Position numbers and translations under genes: made by a program. This document shows, one piece after another, positions 1 through 14,400 of a stretch of 64,000 nucleotides of DNA. The DNA comes from Trichuris trichiura. Lineage: Eukaryota; Nematoda; Enoplea; Trichinellida; Trichuridae. The stretch lies in assembly GCA_037903355.1 (NCBI GenBank), contig JBAJFE010000004.1, positions 620,001-684,000 of the forward strand, read 5' to 3'. The notes below the pieces were generated by a model. That model had not been told where the DNA came from. It saw nothing but the letters and a program-made list of their open reading frames with translations, and made no database searches. Each line of letters starts with the position of its first letter. Position 1 is the stretch's first letter.

Positions 1-2288
1 TCAAAAGCTCGTTCCAACCGCACAGGGTTAAACAGTTCGCTCTGTTTTGACTTATATTAATCTGAAATATACAGCGCTTTCATATAGGGCACATAACTTT
101 TTAGGTTTCATGTGTAAGTACTGAATCTGTTACAGAGAATATGTTTAGCTATGTACAGGTAATACGCGCGAGGTCACCTGGCGGCATTCTCCTTTAGCCA
201 GGGCAACAATTGGTTCATCGAAACTCATACAACGGTCATTAACGCTTGAAAGTAAAACTGCTTTGATTCCTGGAAACCTGCATATAGAAAAGTATACTGT
301 AACGATGGAGTATTATGGATTGACTGTTGTTCTACCTCGTCCCTGAAAGCGAGACCTGCTCTTCTTCTTGAAGTTTCCAAGCCGTTTCAAGCCACGACCA
401 TAACCACGTTAGCTGCTCATCGTCACTGCATAACTTAGCATGCCTGCTGAGCACCATACCGTCCGGGAGGCCGTAACCCGCCTGAGCTCGACGCTTCATA
501 ACGACGCTAATATCATCCGTGAATGTTTTGCATTGGATGTTTTTTGAATCGGAAGAAAACAACAATTCGTTGTTTGGATTCCATGTTAACAAGTCGCTTT
601 GGCCGTATCGACAAATGGCGACTCCTTGAGAGTCGCTGGCCGCTGCAACATAGTCTCGAAAGGAGGGTAGCCAAGAAAAGGTGCTCATCCAATCGAAGTT
701 GAACATACTGGCCGGAAGAAAGCGACTCGAAAGAGTTCGCTCGCTGCTCTTGCTGGCGCACCAAGCTTGACAAGTCTTTATCACCTTGGAATATTGGTAC
801 AAATAGGCCAAACTGCCGGATCGATTCTAAACAAAAAACTTAAGTTAGCAAAATGATAGAGCAACGTAAAAGTTTCGAATATTAATATTCACAGGCACTT
901 CCTGCAGGTATGAGCATGTCGCGCTTGGCGCATAAGCGTACGGTACTAATGTACTTGATTATGGGGCAAGTTATCCGTGCCGTTTTGACGCGGGAAATTA
1001 CGTGATTTGTCGCCCGTTGAACAGCGTTGCCTCGCTGATTCAGTCAAGAGGTTTAGACTTAGATTTCAAGCTAAAGATTGAATCTTCTCCTCAGGACAGT
1101 GATATGACAAAGCGGGACTGTACAACAAAAATATTGATACTTAATAATAAACCCTCCTCAAATAACTATCCCGATTATAAACACAAATCATTATGTTAAC
1201 TAACTATGAGATAACAAGCTTTTTCAAACACTGAACAGGTTCATTATTGGAGTGCCTATATCAGAAACTTAATTTTTCTTAACAGATGTGTGTGCGTGTT
1301 TTCATTATTTAGACATAAGCAATCTGTTGCTTTGTTATAGCTTCGGAAGGTTACTGTGGACGAAACATTTAAATTAGTAATTAAACAATGAAGAAACGAG
1401 AAAAATTTGCATACCGGATTCCAAGCACTTTTCACAATTGGACTGGGAATGTCAATTGCGAAAAGCCTGTGGTTGGCCCGCCGCAGATCCCATAGCTTCA
1501 CAACGTTGACATCGTACGAGGAAACCAAAGTATCACGGAAATAGTCTATGTCTAAGCCGCAAGTCGCTTTTGTTGTCACGCATATCTGAGGCCGAAAGCC
1601 GCATCGAAGGTCGAGCACTTGAATACACGTTTTGCTTGCGCCCCGGAGGAGCACGCTAGAAAGCAGCTCATGCGAACGGACATCCCACAATTAATACTCG
1701 CTTAAACGCACTTAGCATTGGACCGTTGCCAAACTATAGAATCAGTTGACTCTCCGGAGCCGCATTTGTACTGTACTTTTTCGGAAGTTTCGCAAGGGCA
1801 AAGTAACAACCCGCTGAAAGCAATCATTAAATTCTTGCATACGCCGTACTCCTATGGATTAGGTACCGCTTTGAGCTGGCCGATGATCGACACGTAAGGC
1901 ATCGTGTCAAGTTAACAATAAATAAAGACATATCAGCGGAGTGTTCATCAAAACCGACAGCAAGAACAGACTTGTGCGCTGCATTCCAAGCGATCCCATT
2001 GCACGGCCGGGAATGCATGGGCAAAAGGTCGCCCAAGGAAACGAAAGGCGCATCCGTCCTATTCACCGAAAATATGGATACACGTCCGTCGAAATTACCC
2101 GTCGCTAGCGATGAACCGTCTACGCTCCACGCCAAACATTTCAGGCAAGGAAAAGCGTCGCCGTTCAAAAGTTTAGGCGCCAAAATCTCCTCACACTTCT
2201 CGACCTCGTACAGATTTAAGGACGCGAGCGTGTAATGAAGCAACTCGTCGCGCCCCTCCGACGAGTGAACCAACAGCAGATTACTCAT
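1..2288 (-). CDS. mios: MIOS / missing oocyte homologue (GATOR2 subunit), 3' part off the left edge
   Basis: WD40-repeat protein of the GATOR2 complex, which relays amino-acid sufficiency to TORC1 at the lysosome. The start is the ATG at 2286-2288. Exons I can join by frame are 1867-2288, 1712-1813, 1415-1655, 336-826 and 178-277, with introns of about 55 nt where both ends are known; one exon between 1415 and 826 is not resolved. The family match is specific: a segment ending GFDEHSADMSLFIVNL corresponds to human MIOS GLDKHRADFSVLIWDI, VLLRGASKTCIQVLDLR to LLLAGMHRNLAIFDLR, and the exon at 336-826 has the MIOS region just after the propeller (MKRRAQAGYGL against MRLRALSRYGL). GIKAVLLSS in the last exon matches GIKSIVKSS. 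The C-terminal zinc-binding part is not seen and should lie left of position 1. The gene sits downstream of CKAP5 on the same strand. Identity is confident, exon borders less so. Confidence 0.88.
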
Positions 2289-2474
2289 CGGTACCGTCAG
2301 CCTAAATGATCGCTGTCAGCTATGGACAAATAGGTTTTCTTGATGCATCAGATACGTAAGCAAAGAACAATTTGTTCGAAATGGCCAAACCTTTACAAAC
2401 TGCCTTTATTGGCAAGAATAACATGTTCGCATAGTGTCAAGCGGGTAACGCAACTTCAAATTATTACAAAAAGC
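2289..2474 (-). other. Short CKAP5-MIOS intergenic spacer
   Basis: Only about 186 bp separate the CKAP5 stop from the MIOS start codon. The spacer holds an AATAAA (2405-2410) 64 nt after the CKAP5 stop and, on the minus strand, an AG acceptor-like TTTAG about 13 nt before the MIOS ATG. There is little room for an independent promoter, so the pair may be co-transcribed. Confidence 0.5.
2405..2410 (-). terminator. Poly(A) signal of the CKAP5 homologue
   Basis: AATAAA on the minus strand, 64 nt downstream of the CKAP5 stop codon. It is the only canonical hexamer I noted between CKAP5 and MIOS. Confidence 0.55.
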
Positions 2475-5400
2475 CTAAACACCGTCGGCGCTGCAGCTTC
2501 CCTTGACAGCTTCGAGCCGACGTCGAAGCGACTCCAAATTTGAAGAATTGGACATTCTCGCAAGCCCGGAACTGAAAACGCTGTCCGCACCACTGGAATT
2601 TCGGCTGTCCGTTCGCGAAGCCAAAGAATTACTCTAAAACAAATCTTAGTCCAACATAAACATGTAATGAAGCGAAGAAATACAAGAATATACAACCGAC
2701 ATCGACTTCGCGCATTTTAGAAGGTAGTGCATCTTAAAGTAAAGGTCAAGTTGTGGAAGGCTTAGTCTTAATGCAGTTTCGCTAAAAATTACGCCTCTGT
2801 CCTTTTTTGTACGCGGCATCTATACCGATAAAATAAAATCTATTCAAGTATGCAAAAAAACCAAATTAAACGCTAGCCAGCCTATCTTCTCAACATACTA
2901 ATGCTTAATATAATATTGTACTCATTCCTAAATCTGAATTTAAAAAACCGATGGACCATATTTTAGGAGTGCTTTGTGGCTTTCCCATTCGAAGCTCCAG
3001 ACCATACAAAACGCTTACGAACAATGAATGATAAATGATACGCAGTTACTTTTGATTTGAAAGTTTAAAATTACAGCATGAAAAAATCAGCCGTTATCTG
3101 TCACTTACCGCGGCCAAATCGCCTAGACCAGACTCCTTTCTCAGTTGCAACAGCCGCTGGTGATAAGCCCTCGCTATAATTGTCTCGTAGTTATGACTTT
3201 GGAAAGAGTTCTCCGACTCGCGTTCGTGCCCTAAAATGGTCACTAAGTACATGGTACAAAAAAAATTAAAACAAGCTTACCAAAGACCTCCGCGGAACAC
3301 GAACTACCCGCACTGACCGACGGCTGGTCGTCATCGCTTTGCAAGTGGCGGTTTATAAAAGTTTGAAAAGCAGTGCCGAACGATTGCATGTACGGTCTCA
3401 GGTCTACTGTCGGGTTGGACGCTTTGAATGCACGCAGTTCGGCGAGTGCCTGAAAGAAAGATGAAAAAGCGAGCGGGAAACAAAGTCACGCGCACCTCTT
3501 TGCAGGTCACTTTGTTCCCTACACGCGATAGTATGTCCTTCAGGCGCTCTTGCCAAGGTTCGGTGCTGACAAGCTTTGACTCAGCAGGAGACTGCAAAAA
3601 CATTACTATAAGGCACGATATAACAAAAAGTACAATGCAGTACTTGGGCAGAGGGAGACTGACCAGCTTCGGCAGCGTTTTTGTTGCTCTGTTGGGACTT
3701 TCGCAATATGTTGTCACATTTTTTAACGTACTTAATTGCCTCACTTTTCTCCGGATTATCGATTAAATTGGTATGCGCAAGAAGCTGAAACGGCACTTGA
3801 GCCTATATGCACACGGACGACTAGCGGTTACCTTCTCCGCCCCTAAATGTTTGACCAACAAATGGACAATGGTCTTCACCGTACGGCACGGAACGTCGGG
3901 TACCGAACCGCTGCTCCAATAGGACGGCGGGAACTGGACAAAAAAGGTGTGCGCCTCCAAAAGCAGGCGGGACAGCTCCAGCTTGCCTACGAACTTGGGA
4001 ACCGAGCCGGACCACTTCCATATGCACTGCAAAACGAGTATGCTCCCTTTGCGTTGGAGAAGAACAATGGCGCAACCAACCTTGAGCACAAGCTGGAGCA
4101 GCGTGTCCGACGACGACTGACTTTGCAAAGTTTCGCGAAGCAGTCGCAAAAGGGCAACTATGCAAATCGTCGGATTGCAGTTCGCAATCAGCTTCATTAC
4201 GTACATATTAATGGAGTGCTTCACGTTGGCAAACTCTTCAACAGTTTCGAATCGATTGTCGCATAGCGTGGTCAGCAGCTGACCAACCAAATCTTTCAAA
4301 GACGCGTCCGTGGCCTCGTTCATCAACTCTTCCATTCGCACTGTCTGTAGGAAAATTTAAATTTTGAAAAAAAAGAAGAAAATTCAAGTTCGTTGAGAAT
4401 ACGTCGCTTCTACAGCGGCAACATTGCACGTACCGCCAAGAGAATATTGCAAACCGCTTTGTACAAAGCGATTATGGTTTTTACGTCGGCCGTATTGTCG
4501 ATCAGATAAACGCCTTGAGCAAGTTGAAGTTGAAAGTAGATAACGGTGAGCAGACGATCTACTTTGCCGCGAAGGAAAAAGCACTTGACCGGATCGTTTA
4601 TCACTTCTTGCAACTGAATCGTTCACTCTACAGTTTAGCCAAGCCAACAACAACACAAGGCAGACCTGACAAACGGCAACCACGGAAGAGGACAGATCGC
4701 GGGAAGCGACCTGATTAATAACAGCATCGAGCGCGCTGGAGATGTCTCCGGATGGCTCTTCAACTTCAGGGTGCCTTTGCTGTTGCTTGTAAAGGTGAGA
4801 TCTGAACTCGTAGACAAATGGTCGCTTCACTATTTCGTCCGTGTCCGAATGATCGATCAATTCAGGAAAAGGTACGGTAAGGTCTTCGTAAGGATCGAAT
4901 CCAAGCTCCTCCTTGTCCCACTCGAAACGTTTTCTAAGCATAACAGTTCAGAAGAAAAGTATGCGTAAAACCTTTCGTCATACTTTGGTGTCGGCATAGG
5001 TTCTATAGTTTCTCTGGACACAACGCCGTTGGCATCGTCGTGATTGGGGTTGCTCGCAACAGGCTTAACTAGACGGATCGTACTGCTGTTAACTGGCGGT
5101 GGAGGTTTCACTGGTGTGCCTAAACTTTATTAGACCGTCGTATCCTTTCCTCCAGCATTGACATGTCCTTGCTGCTGAGCTGAAATGAGGAAGAAAAGTA
5201 ATAAACAAATAGGAGCACATAGCGTCACTTACAGGCGACACGAATTTGTAAAGTTTCTCTCCAATATGCATATGGGCGGAAACTAGAGAATTTAAAGCCG
5301 CGTTTCTTACAGCATTGTCTCTGTCGCTTATGTACTGCGCAATTGCCTTCAATGCCACCTGAATAATGGGGAAGAAGTTTACAAGTCGGACTGAAGGGGA

Positions 5401-8400
5401 AAAAAACAAATCAAACCTGCGGCGATCCGCAGATGGAAACACCGTAAGTCTCGATGAGGGCACCTATGGTGCACAAGCACTCGGCTCGAAGGCGTGAATT
5501 TTTCGCTTTACAACTTTCCATCAAATGGGGAAAAACTCTGTCCGCCGAGCTGAGATCGACGATGGAATCCAACATTTGGCGGATAGTTGTGCGGACTGCC
5601 TCCTTTTGTTCGCCCAGCTTCAACAGCAGGAAAGGCAGAAAGGAACCCAACTCGTATTCGTGCCACGTGTACTGACGCTCAACGCAGACGCGCAGCAACG
5701 ATTGAATCAGCTCCAAGCATTTGATCAAAACCGAAGGATTTGTCTCGAAAAAACGCAGCGTGCACCATTTGAGAATGAGGTCGAGCGAATTCAACGCAGA
5801 CTCTGGACACTGACAGATCGCCTGAAAAATAGTTTTCTTCATTTGCTGTTATTTTATGCACTATTTCAGTCGAACATGAGCCCACAACTTAGCCTAAGGC
5901 ACTTACCTTCGTATTGTAAGCTATATTAGTCTTTACACCGCCAAAATATGGCAGCAAAATTAAACAAAGCTTTATTCTTTCTTTTTCTCCTTATCTTCTT
6001 TTTCCTTCTGTTAAAAGTATTTACTTATTTACTTCTCCTCCCTCCGTCTATCCTGCCTCACTACTTTTCCTTCCCCTGAATGCCCTATCTTGCATTTTAA
6101 CTTCTTCGTCAGCTTTGGTCAACTACTAATTTATATGTGTACTCTCCAACAGCTACTTTCTTCTTTAAGTCATAGTCAGTTCACGTAGCAGCGCGGAGGC
6201 ACGTTACGAGATACCAAAATTAAACGATATTTTTGAAAAATTTTATCCAGACACCCTACCGAACTTTTTTAATGCCCGTATCGATTTCCATTAGCGTTCA
6301 CAATTCGGACTGCACGCAAAAATGGCTTAAGAAAATAGCTTTCTATAGAATGCTGAGGAAAGGTTTCCAATCTGCGATATTGAGTTAGAAAAATAATCAT
6401 TGACGTATGTTTTCCGTGCTGTCAGAAGATTTCCGCAAAAGGAAATTGAACACAACACCCTTTGATTACAACAGGGCATTTCAACGTAAAAATTATTAAT
6501 AATTTCACGTAGCCGAAAAGCACTTAGAATTAAGACTTAAAAATTTGCATGGCAATTCAAATAAGGAGATAATGAAGAAGAATAAGACTATTTCGATGCC
6601 TAACGACAAGCTACGATCAATTGAGCGCATTAAATGTTTGAGAATTGGAACACGAGTAAAATACACCTACGTGATCAATGGTGTCACGTTTTACAAAGTG
6701 AATAAATATGTTCATTCGTTTTCAGGTTAAAGTTACAAATAAAACTGCGGGCAAAGCCATTTAAGGTAAGCAAGGCGACGTGGTCGCCATTCACCGTAAA
6801 ACACTTAACAACAACTGCTGTAGTAACCTAGTTAGCGCTAAGAAGGAAAGGCAGATGCAGTATTCATTTCCTTTCCTTCTTCTTATTTTAGCCAACTTAC
6901 TTTTAACGTATTATTGATTAGTTTACAAGTGTCACGCCACCTAAAGGGAAACAATAGAAACAAGCACGCACCTGCATAAGCAATTCTATTGCTTTTAGTT
7001 GATGTTTCATTTCTGCACTAAATAGCAACGTAAGAAGCTCTCCTTTGCACACCGTGGCCATTTGAACTTTCAGCTGATCGACGTGCTCGGAAGACGGAGT
7101 GGCAAATTGCCATTTAAGTATACGAAGAGCTTTTTCATCATGAAAACGCTGCTGCTTCGCGCTTGGGCTGACCAACGAGAGACAACAGCTGGAAGACGCA
7201 TCCGAAGTGCCTTCGGAGGAACGCTCCTTTAAAGAAACGGCTTTTCATCGATGGATTTATGTCTAATCGCCGTATATGAATACTTTCGTGGAAGAAAGAT
7301 GCCTAACACCAGCGCCTGCACGTTGATTCAGCTTACTGCCCGCGTCGGACCGACAGGGAACTTTTTTCTCTTGTTCGGGTGGATTGATAGGTACTGCATT
7401 CGGTCGCAGTTTCGCCAATAGTTCCTTCACATTCTTGGCGGAACTTGCCTGAAATAGCAGACTTCCATTGAGGACCATTGCGACGGCAGAAATGGTGAGC
7501 CCGCCTTGAGGTTAGACGCCGCCTTTTTCATGCATTCGTAACCAAGAACATTCATAAATGGAAGCAAAACGCTTTGCGCTTGACGGCGGACGTCCGGATT
7601 ACGATCCTCGAGGAAAGCGAACGTTAACGGTAAGCAAAGCTTCAAATCGCCGTCCGGCAGTCTTTCACGAGTTGTTTCAATGTTGGAAGAAAGCCAGCTT
7701 AGCACCTAAAGCTCAATTCGTACTTCCTTGAGCTGGGAAAGAAAATTTGAATACTTCTGTACGCAAAACTGGACTGTCACTTTTCAACGCGTTCGGAATG
7801 ATTTCCGAGGTGAGAAACTCTTTAAAGCCGGCATTTTCTACCCACGTATTGAGCACCCTTAACGCGTTCTGACGCGTGGCAGGCTAAATGAAAACCAGAT
7901 ACCGTTTCCAATACCAAAATCAAGTAGAAACCTTCGAGTCGCTCAAAATTCCAAGTATGGCGGATCCTATTATGCGAACGTGTTCTTTGATTGAAGGGCC
8001 CCCATGTACGGCAATGGCCTGGCAAACGTTCAAGGCGCTTTGAGCCTGCAATAGGTTGGCGACTGCACTCAGTTAGCATTTAGTCCTTCCCTGCTAAGTA
8101 CAATGCTCTTGTTTGAATCTCCAAGCCGCTGCTTCAAAATACTTGGCAAAGGGCCAAGCCTGGAGGAGATGCACTTAGAGTCAACAATTATAGCTTGCAC
8201 TTTGTCCAAGGCCGCCAGTCGCACTTTCCAATTCTTATCTTCCAATTCGGCTACCAAATCGTCGGTTATCAAGTCGCTGAAACGTTTTTAAAAATTTAAA
8301 TATTCAAACTAAGCACGACACGCATCAATTACGTTATGTCTTGCTTTGCCATATCGTCGATAACCGGCTGCGCCTCCTCCTCGTCGTTCTGGAGGTCCGC

Positions 8401-11400
8401 ACTGCCGGAAGTCGCGGGCAGTGCTTCTTCCTCGGTAATTGGTTGTTCAGGGTTGGAAGCTCGTCTGGGTTTTGGGGGATCGCAGTTTTCGAACTAAAAA
8501 TGCCAACAACGTCAACAGTAATAAAAGCAAGAGTAGCGTTTAACCTTCGACATCTGCTTTTCAATCATCTGCAAGACGGCCGACTTCTCCGAATGGAACA
8601 TCATCTTGACTTCTGATCCGCGAAACCAAAAAAGGATACCAACTAGCTCGACCGCAGCTGCTCGAACAACCTGAGCTGACAAGATGGCTAAGCATAAGCA
8701 GACTAGACTTGGAGACGTTTACCGGGCTTGTAGCGCTTAGTCCTTTCCGAATGTGCGTTGCCAAAGAAGGCAAATCGACCCTTCAAAAAAGAATATATTA
8801 GATAGGAACTCTAACTGTAGTTTGATATATTTAATGGTAGAGAAGAGCACCTATCGAGATATCGTTCTCAAGGACCCTATCGAGACTTTCATGCGAAGAA
8901 AGCGTAGACCGAATAAACCGTATTCAAAGCTAGCAACGTCAGGTTGTTCGCAGTCGTCACGTAGGTCACGGGTGCTTCGAAACATTGTAGCGTAAAAAGT
9001 TAAAATTTTAAACCGCCACCAACGAACTTAAATGGTAAGGACACTTTTAATTCTTGCCTTTTCCTTCGTGTCGAATTTCTAACAAAATTCATTACATCTT
9101 TTTCTATTGGATTAATTTTCCACTTCACCGCACTGCGTGACGACATAACACTTCTGCAAACGCTCCAACAGAAAAAGTAAAATCAATTTTGTTAGAAATC
9201 TGGCACAATGGAAGAAATGCCTACGTCGTTTGAAGTTTTCTGGTGGCGGCACGAAATCTCAATTATTCAAATACGTAAAACAGTAAGAGAAAAGGTCAAG
9301 GGCTAATTCATTACGCGGCTCCAAATTCTTGAATTGCCTCCGATAGCCAGGAAAAGCTTTCCGCTTGGGTTTTCGGGTTTTTCTGCTCCATAGCGGCGCG
9401 CAGAGTCTCGTCGGCAACCAGAGAAATTGACAGCGCCTCGACGCAAGCTGTCAGCGTGCGCAATACATGTCCAGTCAACTTGGGGTCCGAAAACTTTTCC
9501 ATGCATTCGCCCAGGCAGTAGCGAAACGATACGACGCCAAAGTTGGGCCCCTTCTGAGCCAAATAGCAGTACAATTCGAATTTTAAACTTTGAATCTTGA
9601 AAAATGTTCTTAAGACGGGCAATAAGCAAACAATTCGCTTAGTACTTGAAAATTGTTTTCGTGCCTCTTTACAAAGTAACGTACCAGCGCTTGAACGGGC
9701 AAATTTTTTGTATTGAGTCCTTTGACCGTCTAAATATAGTAGAAATTATTTGAGGATTTTAAAACTGAACAAAAAAAATTTCAATCGCGGCATGCATGCA
9801 TGGCAATACCTACATTGCTTAAATAAACCCTCTGCGGACCCGCAAACCTACAACGCCCAAATTTGTTCCGGTAACTTGACGAAAGTGCTGCCCATTTAAT
9901 ATACCTGAAGACTATAAATACATTAGCATATTTAATAAAGAAGTTCAGTCTTCTAAACAAGTAAACATTAATTATAAAGAGTATACACCATTGCGTATTC
10001 TTTTTCGCATTACGCAACTTCTACTGACTTCGGTTGCCTATGTGGGAAATATTAGGCACTGAACCGAGCGGCTTAGCTTTCTGAATATTTTAATTTCGCA
10101 ATCGGCATCACAGCCATTCTATTTTTCACCTCCATTTAAATATCTAACGCCAACCGATTGAACATGCTCAAAAAATGGTGATTGCGAGAGCTCGTACTGC
10201 AGAAGAAAATGATATGCAATTCTCAGCGTTACTATGCTTATCAGTGAAGGAAAAAAAAGTTGCAAAACATTTCCTGTAAAACTATACAACTCATTCAAAA
10301 CTGACCCGCTTGCCTCTTAGTTGTTGATAATCATATATTCGATGTCTGGCATGCGAAATGTGGTAAAAAAAGTTGGTATGAAGTTCATTTAACACAAGCT
10401 GTTCTAAGTCATTAGGCATTAAAAGCTCAAAGTCGAAATAGTACCTACAAATTACAGCCCATTAAGGAAATGCTCTGCCGAACAATTTGGTTATTTTTTC
10501 CCTACTAAACCGAGGCATCAATAAGTACTTACTGCTGAGCAAAGCATTAAGCTGCTTTCGTTTAACGTTTGAACGTCACTGCCCCACTTCACTCAATGCA
10601 ATAGAAAGTTGGATAAGGTCGAACTGCTACAGGAAAACTAGAAAATTATCTAACGAACATCCCATTGATACATCGTTTAAAATTGTTTTTCCTTAAGCTT
10701 AGGGCTACGGTCGAGCATCGATTACGCGGGCTTACTTAACCTATCGATTGGCAACAAAAGAATTTTACTTTGCGGAAATCGGCGCAACAGTGGTGCCTCC
10801 TTAAGCGAAGAAGTAAAAATTTCAAAATCGCATGAAAATAATTTAAAATATGTTTAAAAGAACTCAAACCTAAGCAGCGTAACCGAACAAGGTGCGACGG
10901 TTGAGCCGACGGACTAAGCAAACATAAGAAGCCTACGTGAGAAGACTACGTGAGATGCAACAAACCAACCGTAACGATTTGCTCAAGAGCTGCAAGACGA
11001 TCTTTCCAAATCGTGCTATCGTAGGATTGCAACAGGCTGTCGTCAATCACAATGGCAACTTGAGAGTTCACCTCTTCATCCTTCGAATACGTATTGCTCG
11101 TTCAAGCTAATAGTTTATGCTTAACTTACGGTCAGCTCTTCTTCGGTCTTTCCAACTACCTCCGCCTTGGGTTTTTGAACAACCTTTTGGCTTTCGCTCT
11201 GAGGTTTGACAATTCGAACCTTTGTCTAGTTAATTATTCATACAGTACACCCTTAACGGCTATTCAAACGGATTTCCTACTGGAGCGCTTGGTTTGGGTG
11301 CTTCCTGAACAACAGGTGCTGCTTTTGCTACAGTAACTTGGGGTTTAGCACCCTCTTCTTCCTTCTGCTTTTCAGCGAGGTCTTTAATCTGCGGAATTTC

Positions 11401-14400
11401 AATTCGCTTAAGCGTATAGATAGATCAAAGTTCATGAATACCTTTTTCATTTTTAGATGATCATCCGCAACTTCTCCAAGAAGCGGTTTGATGGTCCCTT
11501 CGCCAGCCGCATTCCATATTGAAGCCAGGGCGGTAGCCGCGGAGTCGCGAACTTCCGGATCCGACTCGCTAATGGTCTAATTTGCTACTTTTACCTTGCG
11601 ATATGTTAGCGGGCGATTGCTCACCTTCGCTAAAGGTCCCACAACGATTTTTAAGTTCTTTTTATTCAATACAGCCGAGGAGCAAGTTGAAAAGTAACGC
11701 CCAATGAATAAAGCTGTTTGTACTTTCACTCCTGGGCTTTTGTTTGACAATGCTTTGACTGTTTCTTCGGCAATCGAGTCAAATGATACCTACAAAAAGC
11801 AGCAAGCAACTATGACGTGATAAAAGCTAAAAAAAATAATTCTTACCGTTTTCGAAATGGCGTCAACAGCTTCTACCAAAGCATTGACAACTACTGGCTT
11901 TCTTTCCTTCAACCTTCCCAGCACGACGGGATAACACTAAATAAAATGTAGAATAATTATTAGAAGCAATAAATTAAGCTAACCATTATGGCAAAACTTG
12001 AAAACTTCTTGCGCAGCCCGCTGGCCAGATGGGCTAGGCATTTACTAGCAACGGCAACAACATTGACATTGCTGTCTTTACTTATGATCTGCAACGAGCA
12101 ATGAGCGTGTAACGCTTATGGGAAAACGCGAATGGACGATTACATTCTTTAACACTGCTACCAGTTCCCCGTACTGAGCATTAGGGTCGAGCCGAGGATT
12201 TTCGACCATCAATTTAACCAGCAATTCAAGCACGTCTTTTCTTTCCAACCATTTCGGAGACTTGAGCGTTTCGAAAAATTCGTTCGGCAACTTTGCAAGA
12301 ACGTTGACCGGATCCAACATCTCCCACATGTCCACCTCTTCAAATGAGCAAAAAAATGTCTACGACATTACGGAGAAAAAAAAGGGCATTTACTCTCCGG
12401 TTCGGCGGACTGCTCCTCCTGCTGAAAGTGAGCGCTTTCGTCGGCGGAAGCTTGAGCGACCGAAAGCTTTCGTTCGCTTCGCAAGCAACGTGTTGGCGTT
12501 GCATTTTGTCCAGAAATCTTGGAAAATTCTTCTTCGAGTTCGGCTAGCTAAAGAAATCAATAGAACGTCGTCGGTAATTGAGTACATGACGATGTGATAA
12601 GAAAAAATAAATTGGGACTAACGCAAAGCCAACAAGCCTTCTAAAGAGATAATGAAAAAAAGACTTTGATATAAGCTACCCTCTACTCGTCTTGGCGAAA
12701 AAAACCTGATCAGCAAGGAAAGAAGACGTCTAAGTTTTAATGAAACTAGCGGATGCGACGGTTTTGGCCAAAGAATCGAAAGTTGAAAGAAAGACTCGAC
12801 CTTCTCGAGGGAAAATTCTAAACTTCAAAAAAGAAGACCTCCTTCAGCACTAACAAAATGAAGTAATTACTGATATTTAAATTTATTTTTTTGCATACGT
12901 TTGGACAACCAAAGCTAATGAACCATCGATTTTAGCGATTTATAGATTACAGCTGCGCTTCCTTGCCAGATGACGTTATAAAAGAACCTAAGCATGCTGA
13001 TAACGTTGTCACACTTTCAGGATATTTATTTTATTATATGAATCTTTATTCGAGATTCTCTTTGGAGAATATTATTTGTTGTATCTTTCATTTCAGCGTC
13101 CATCCAATTTCCAAAAATTTAATACAAGCTAACATAGTGTCCAAATGTTTGGCAAACTTAAGCGTAGAGATTCTTTTCTCTGACGTACGCGGCGTCCATG
13201 TTCTTCAAATGCCATATGTTAAACACTCCTCAACTTACGAAGTAAAGCATGTCTAGGCATTAGCGCATCTGTTAATGGCAATCTACTTTTTTAAACTTTC
13301 GGAAAATATGCCAGAACGTCTCGAGAAGGCCACTGGCATTTCTCCAACTTGGTTACCGAATCAGCCATTAGCAAGTGCACGTAAAAGTCAAACAAAACGA
13401 ACTAAAAACAAAGCAGAAAATAGCTTTAGAAAAAAAGAAAATGCAAAAAACAGGAGCTTCTTTAAATCGCTTTATTCGGACGAAGCGAAAAATTAACTTG
13501 TCGACTGGGACTAACAACTTTTATAGATCGGTTACATATATAAGCCAGCCAGTGACTCATGCATCAATTGCAGAAGCTGCATGGTCGAATAAGTGCATGC
13601 AGATCTTCAATGATCGTTACGCGGCTTGCTTGCATGTCTGGCATATAGAAAGCTACATAACGAGTTCGCAAGCAGAGAATGAAAACTCGTATTTCTGCTT
13701 ACCAAAATTGGTCTTACAGATTGGAGTTGAGTCTTCAGCGCAGCACCGCACCATTTGTAAAGTTCGATAACAAATTGTTTGGAATAGTCTCTTATTTCTT
13801 TGTCCCGGTGCTCCAATAGAGGAAGGATCAATTTGATAAATGGCTTTACAGAAAAATTCTTAATTCCAAAATCCCTAAAAGGAGACCGTGGAAATGTTCG
13901 GTGGAACGTAGGCGGGAATTACCGAACTATGGTGGTTGTTGTGACGACGGATCCCGCAACAATTTTCGGTTTTTTGTTCTGCAGCCCGGCCACAAGAGCA
14001 TTCTGCAATAAGAGCGGATCAAAGTTTGCTTATACGGGCAAAGACTTTGAAAATAAGCCGCGAAAAGCATGTCTGAAAAGTAGAACTGCGCACTACGCGT
14101 AAGTGGACGTACCGAAACGGCTTCCTGTTTTTCAACCTCAACGCATAGGAGCAAAATTTCTTGTGCCCTTTCAACGGATCGACGCCTAGGGGCGATTAGG
14201 CAATTTTCAACCAAAGCAGCGCATAGATCACTCGCCAGTCTGACGTGGCTTGGAATGTATTACCAGAAAGAGAACGAAGAAATCTTACTTGTTGCTAAGG
14301 GAAGCCTGATCGACGAATGCGTACGCTACCTCCAAACCTTTCTCCATAGCGGAAATATTCGAGTCCAACACAGCACCTTTGACGAACGGTGCGTACTTTG

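Noticed and set aside
1681..1725. Apparent frameshift in the MIOS homologue
   Set aside because: A 56-nt GT-AG intron (1656-1711) removes it and restores the alignment to the family, so the gene is not broken here.
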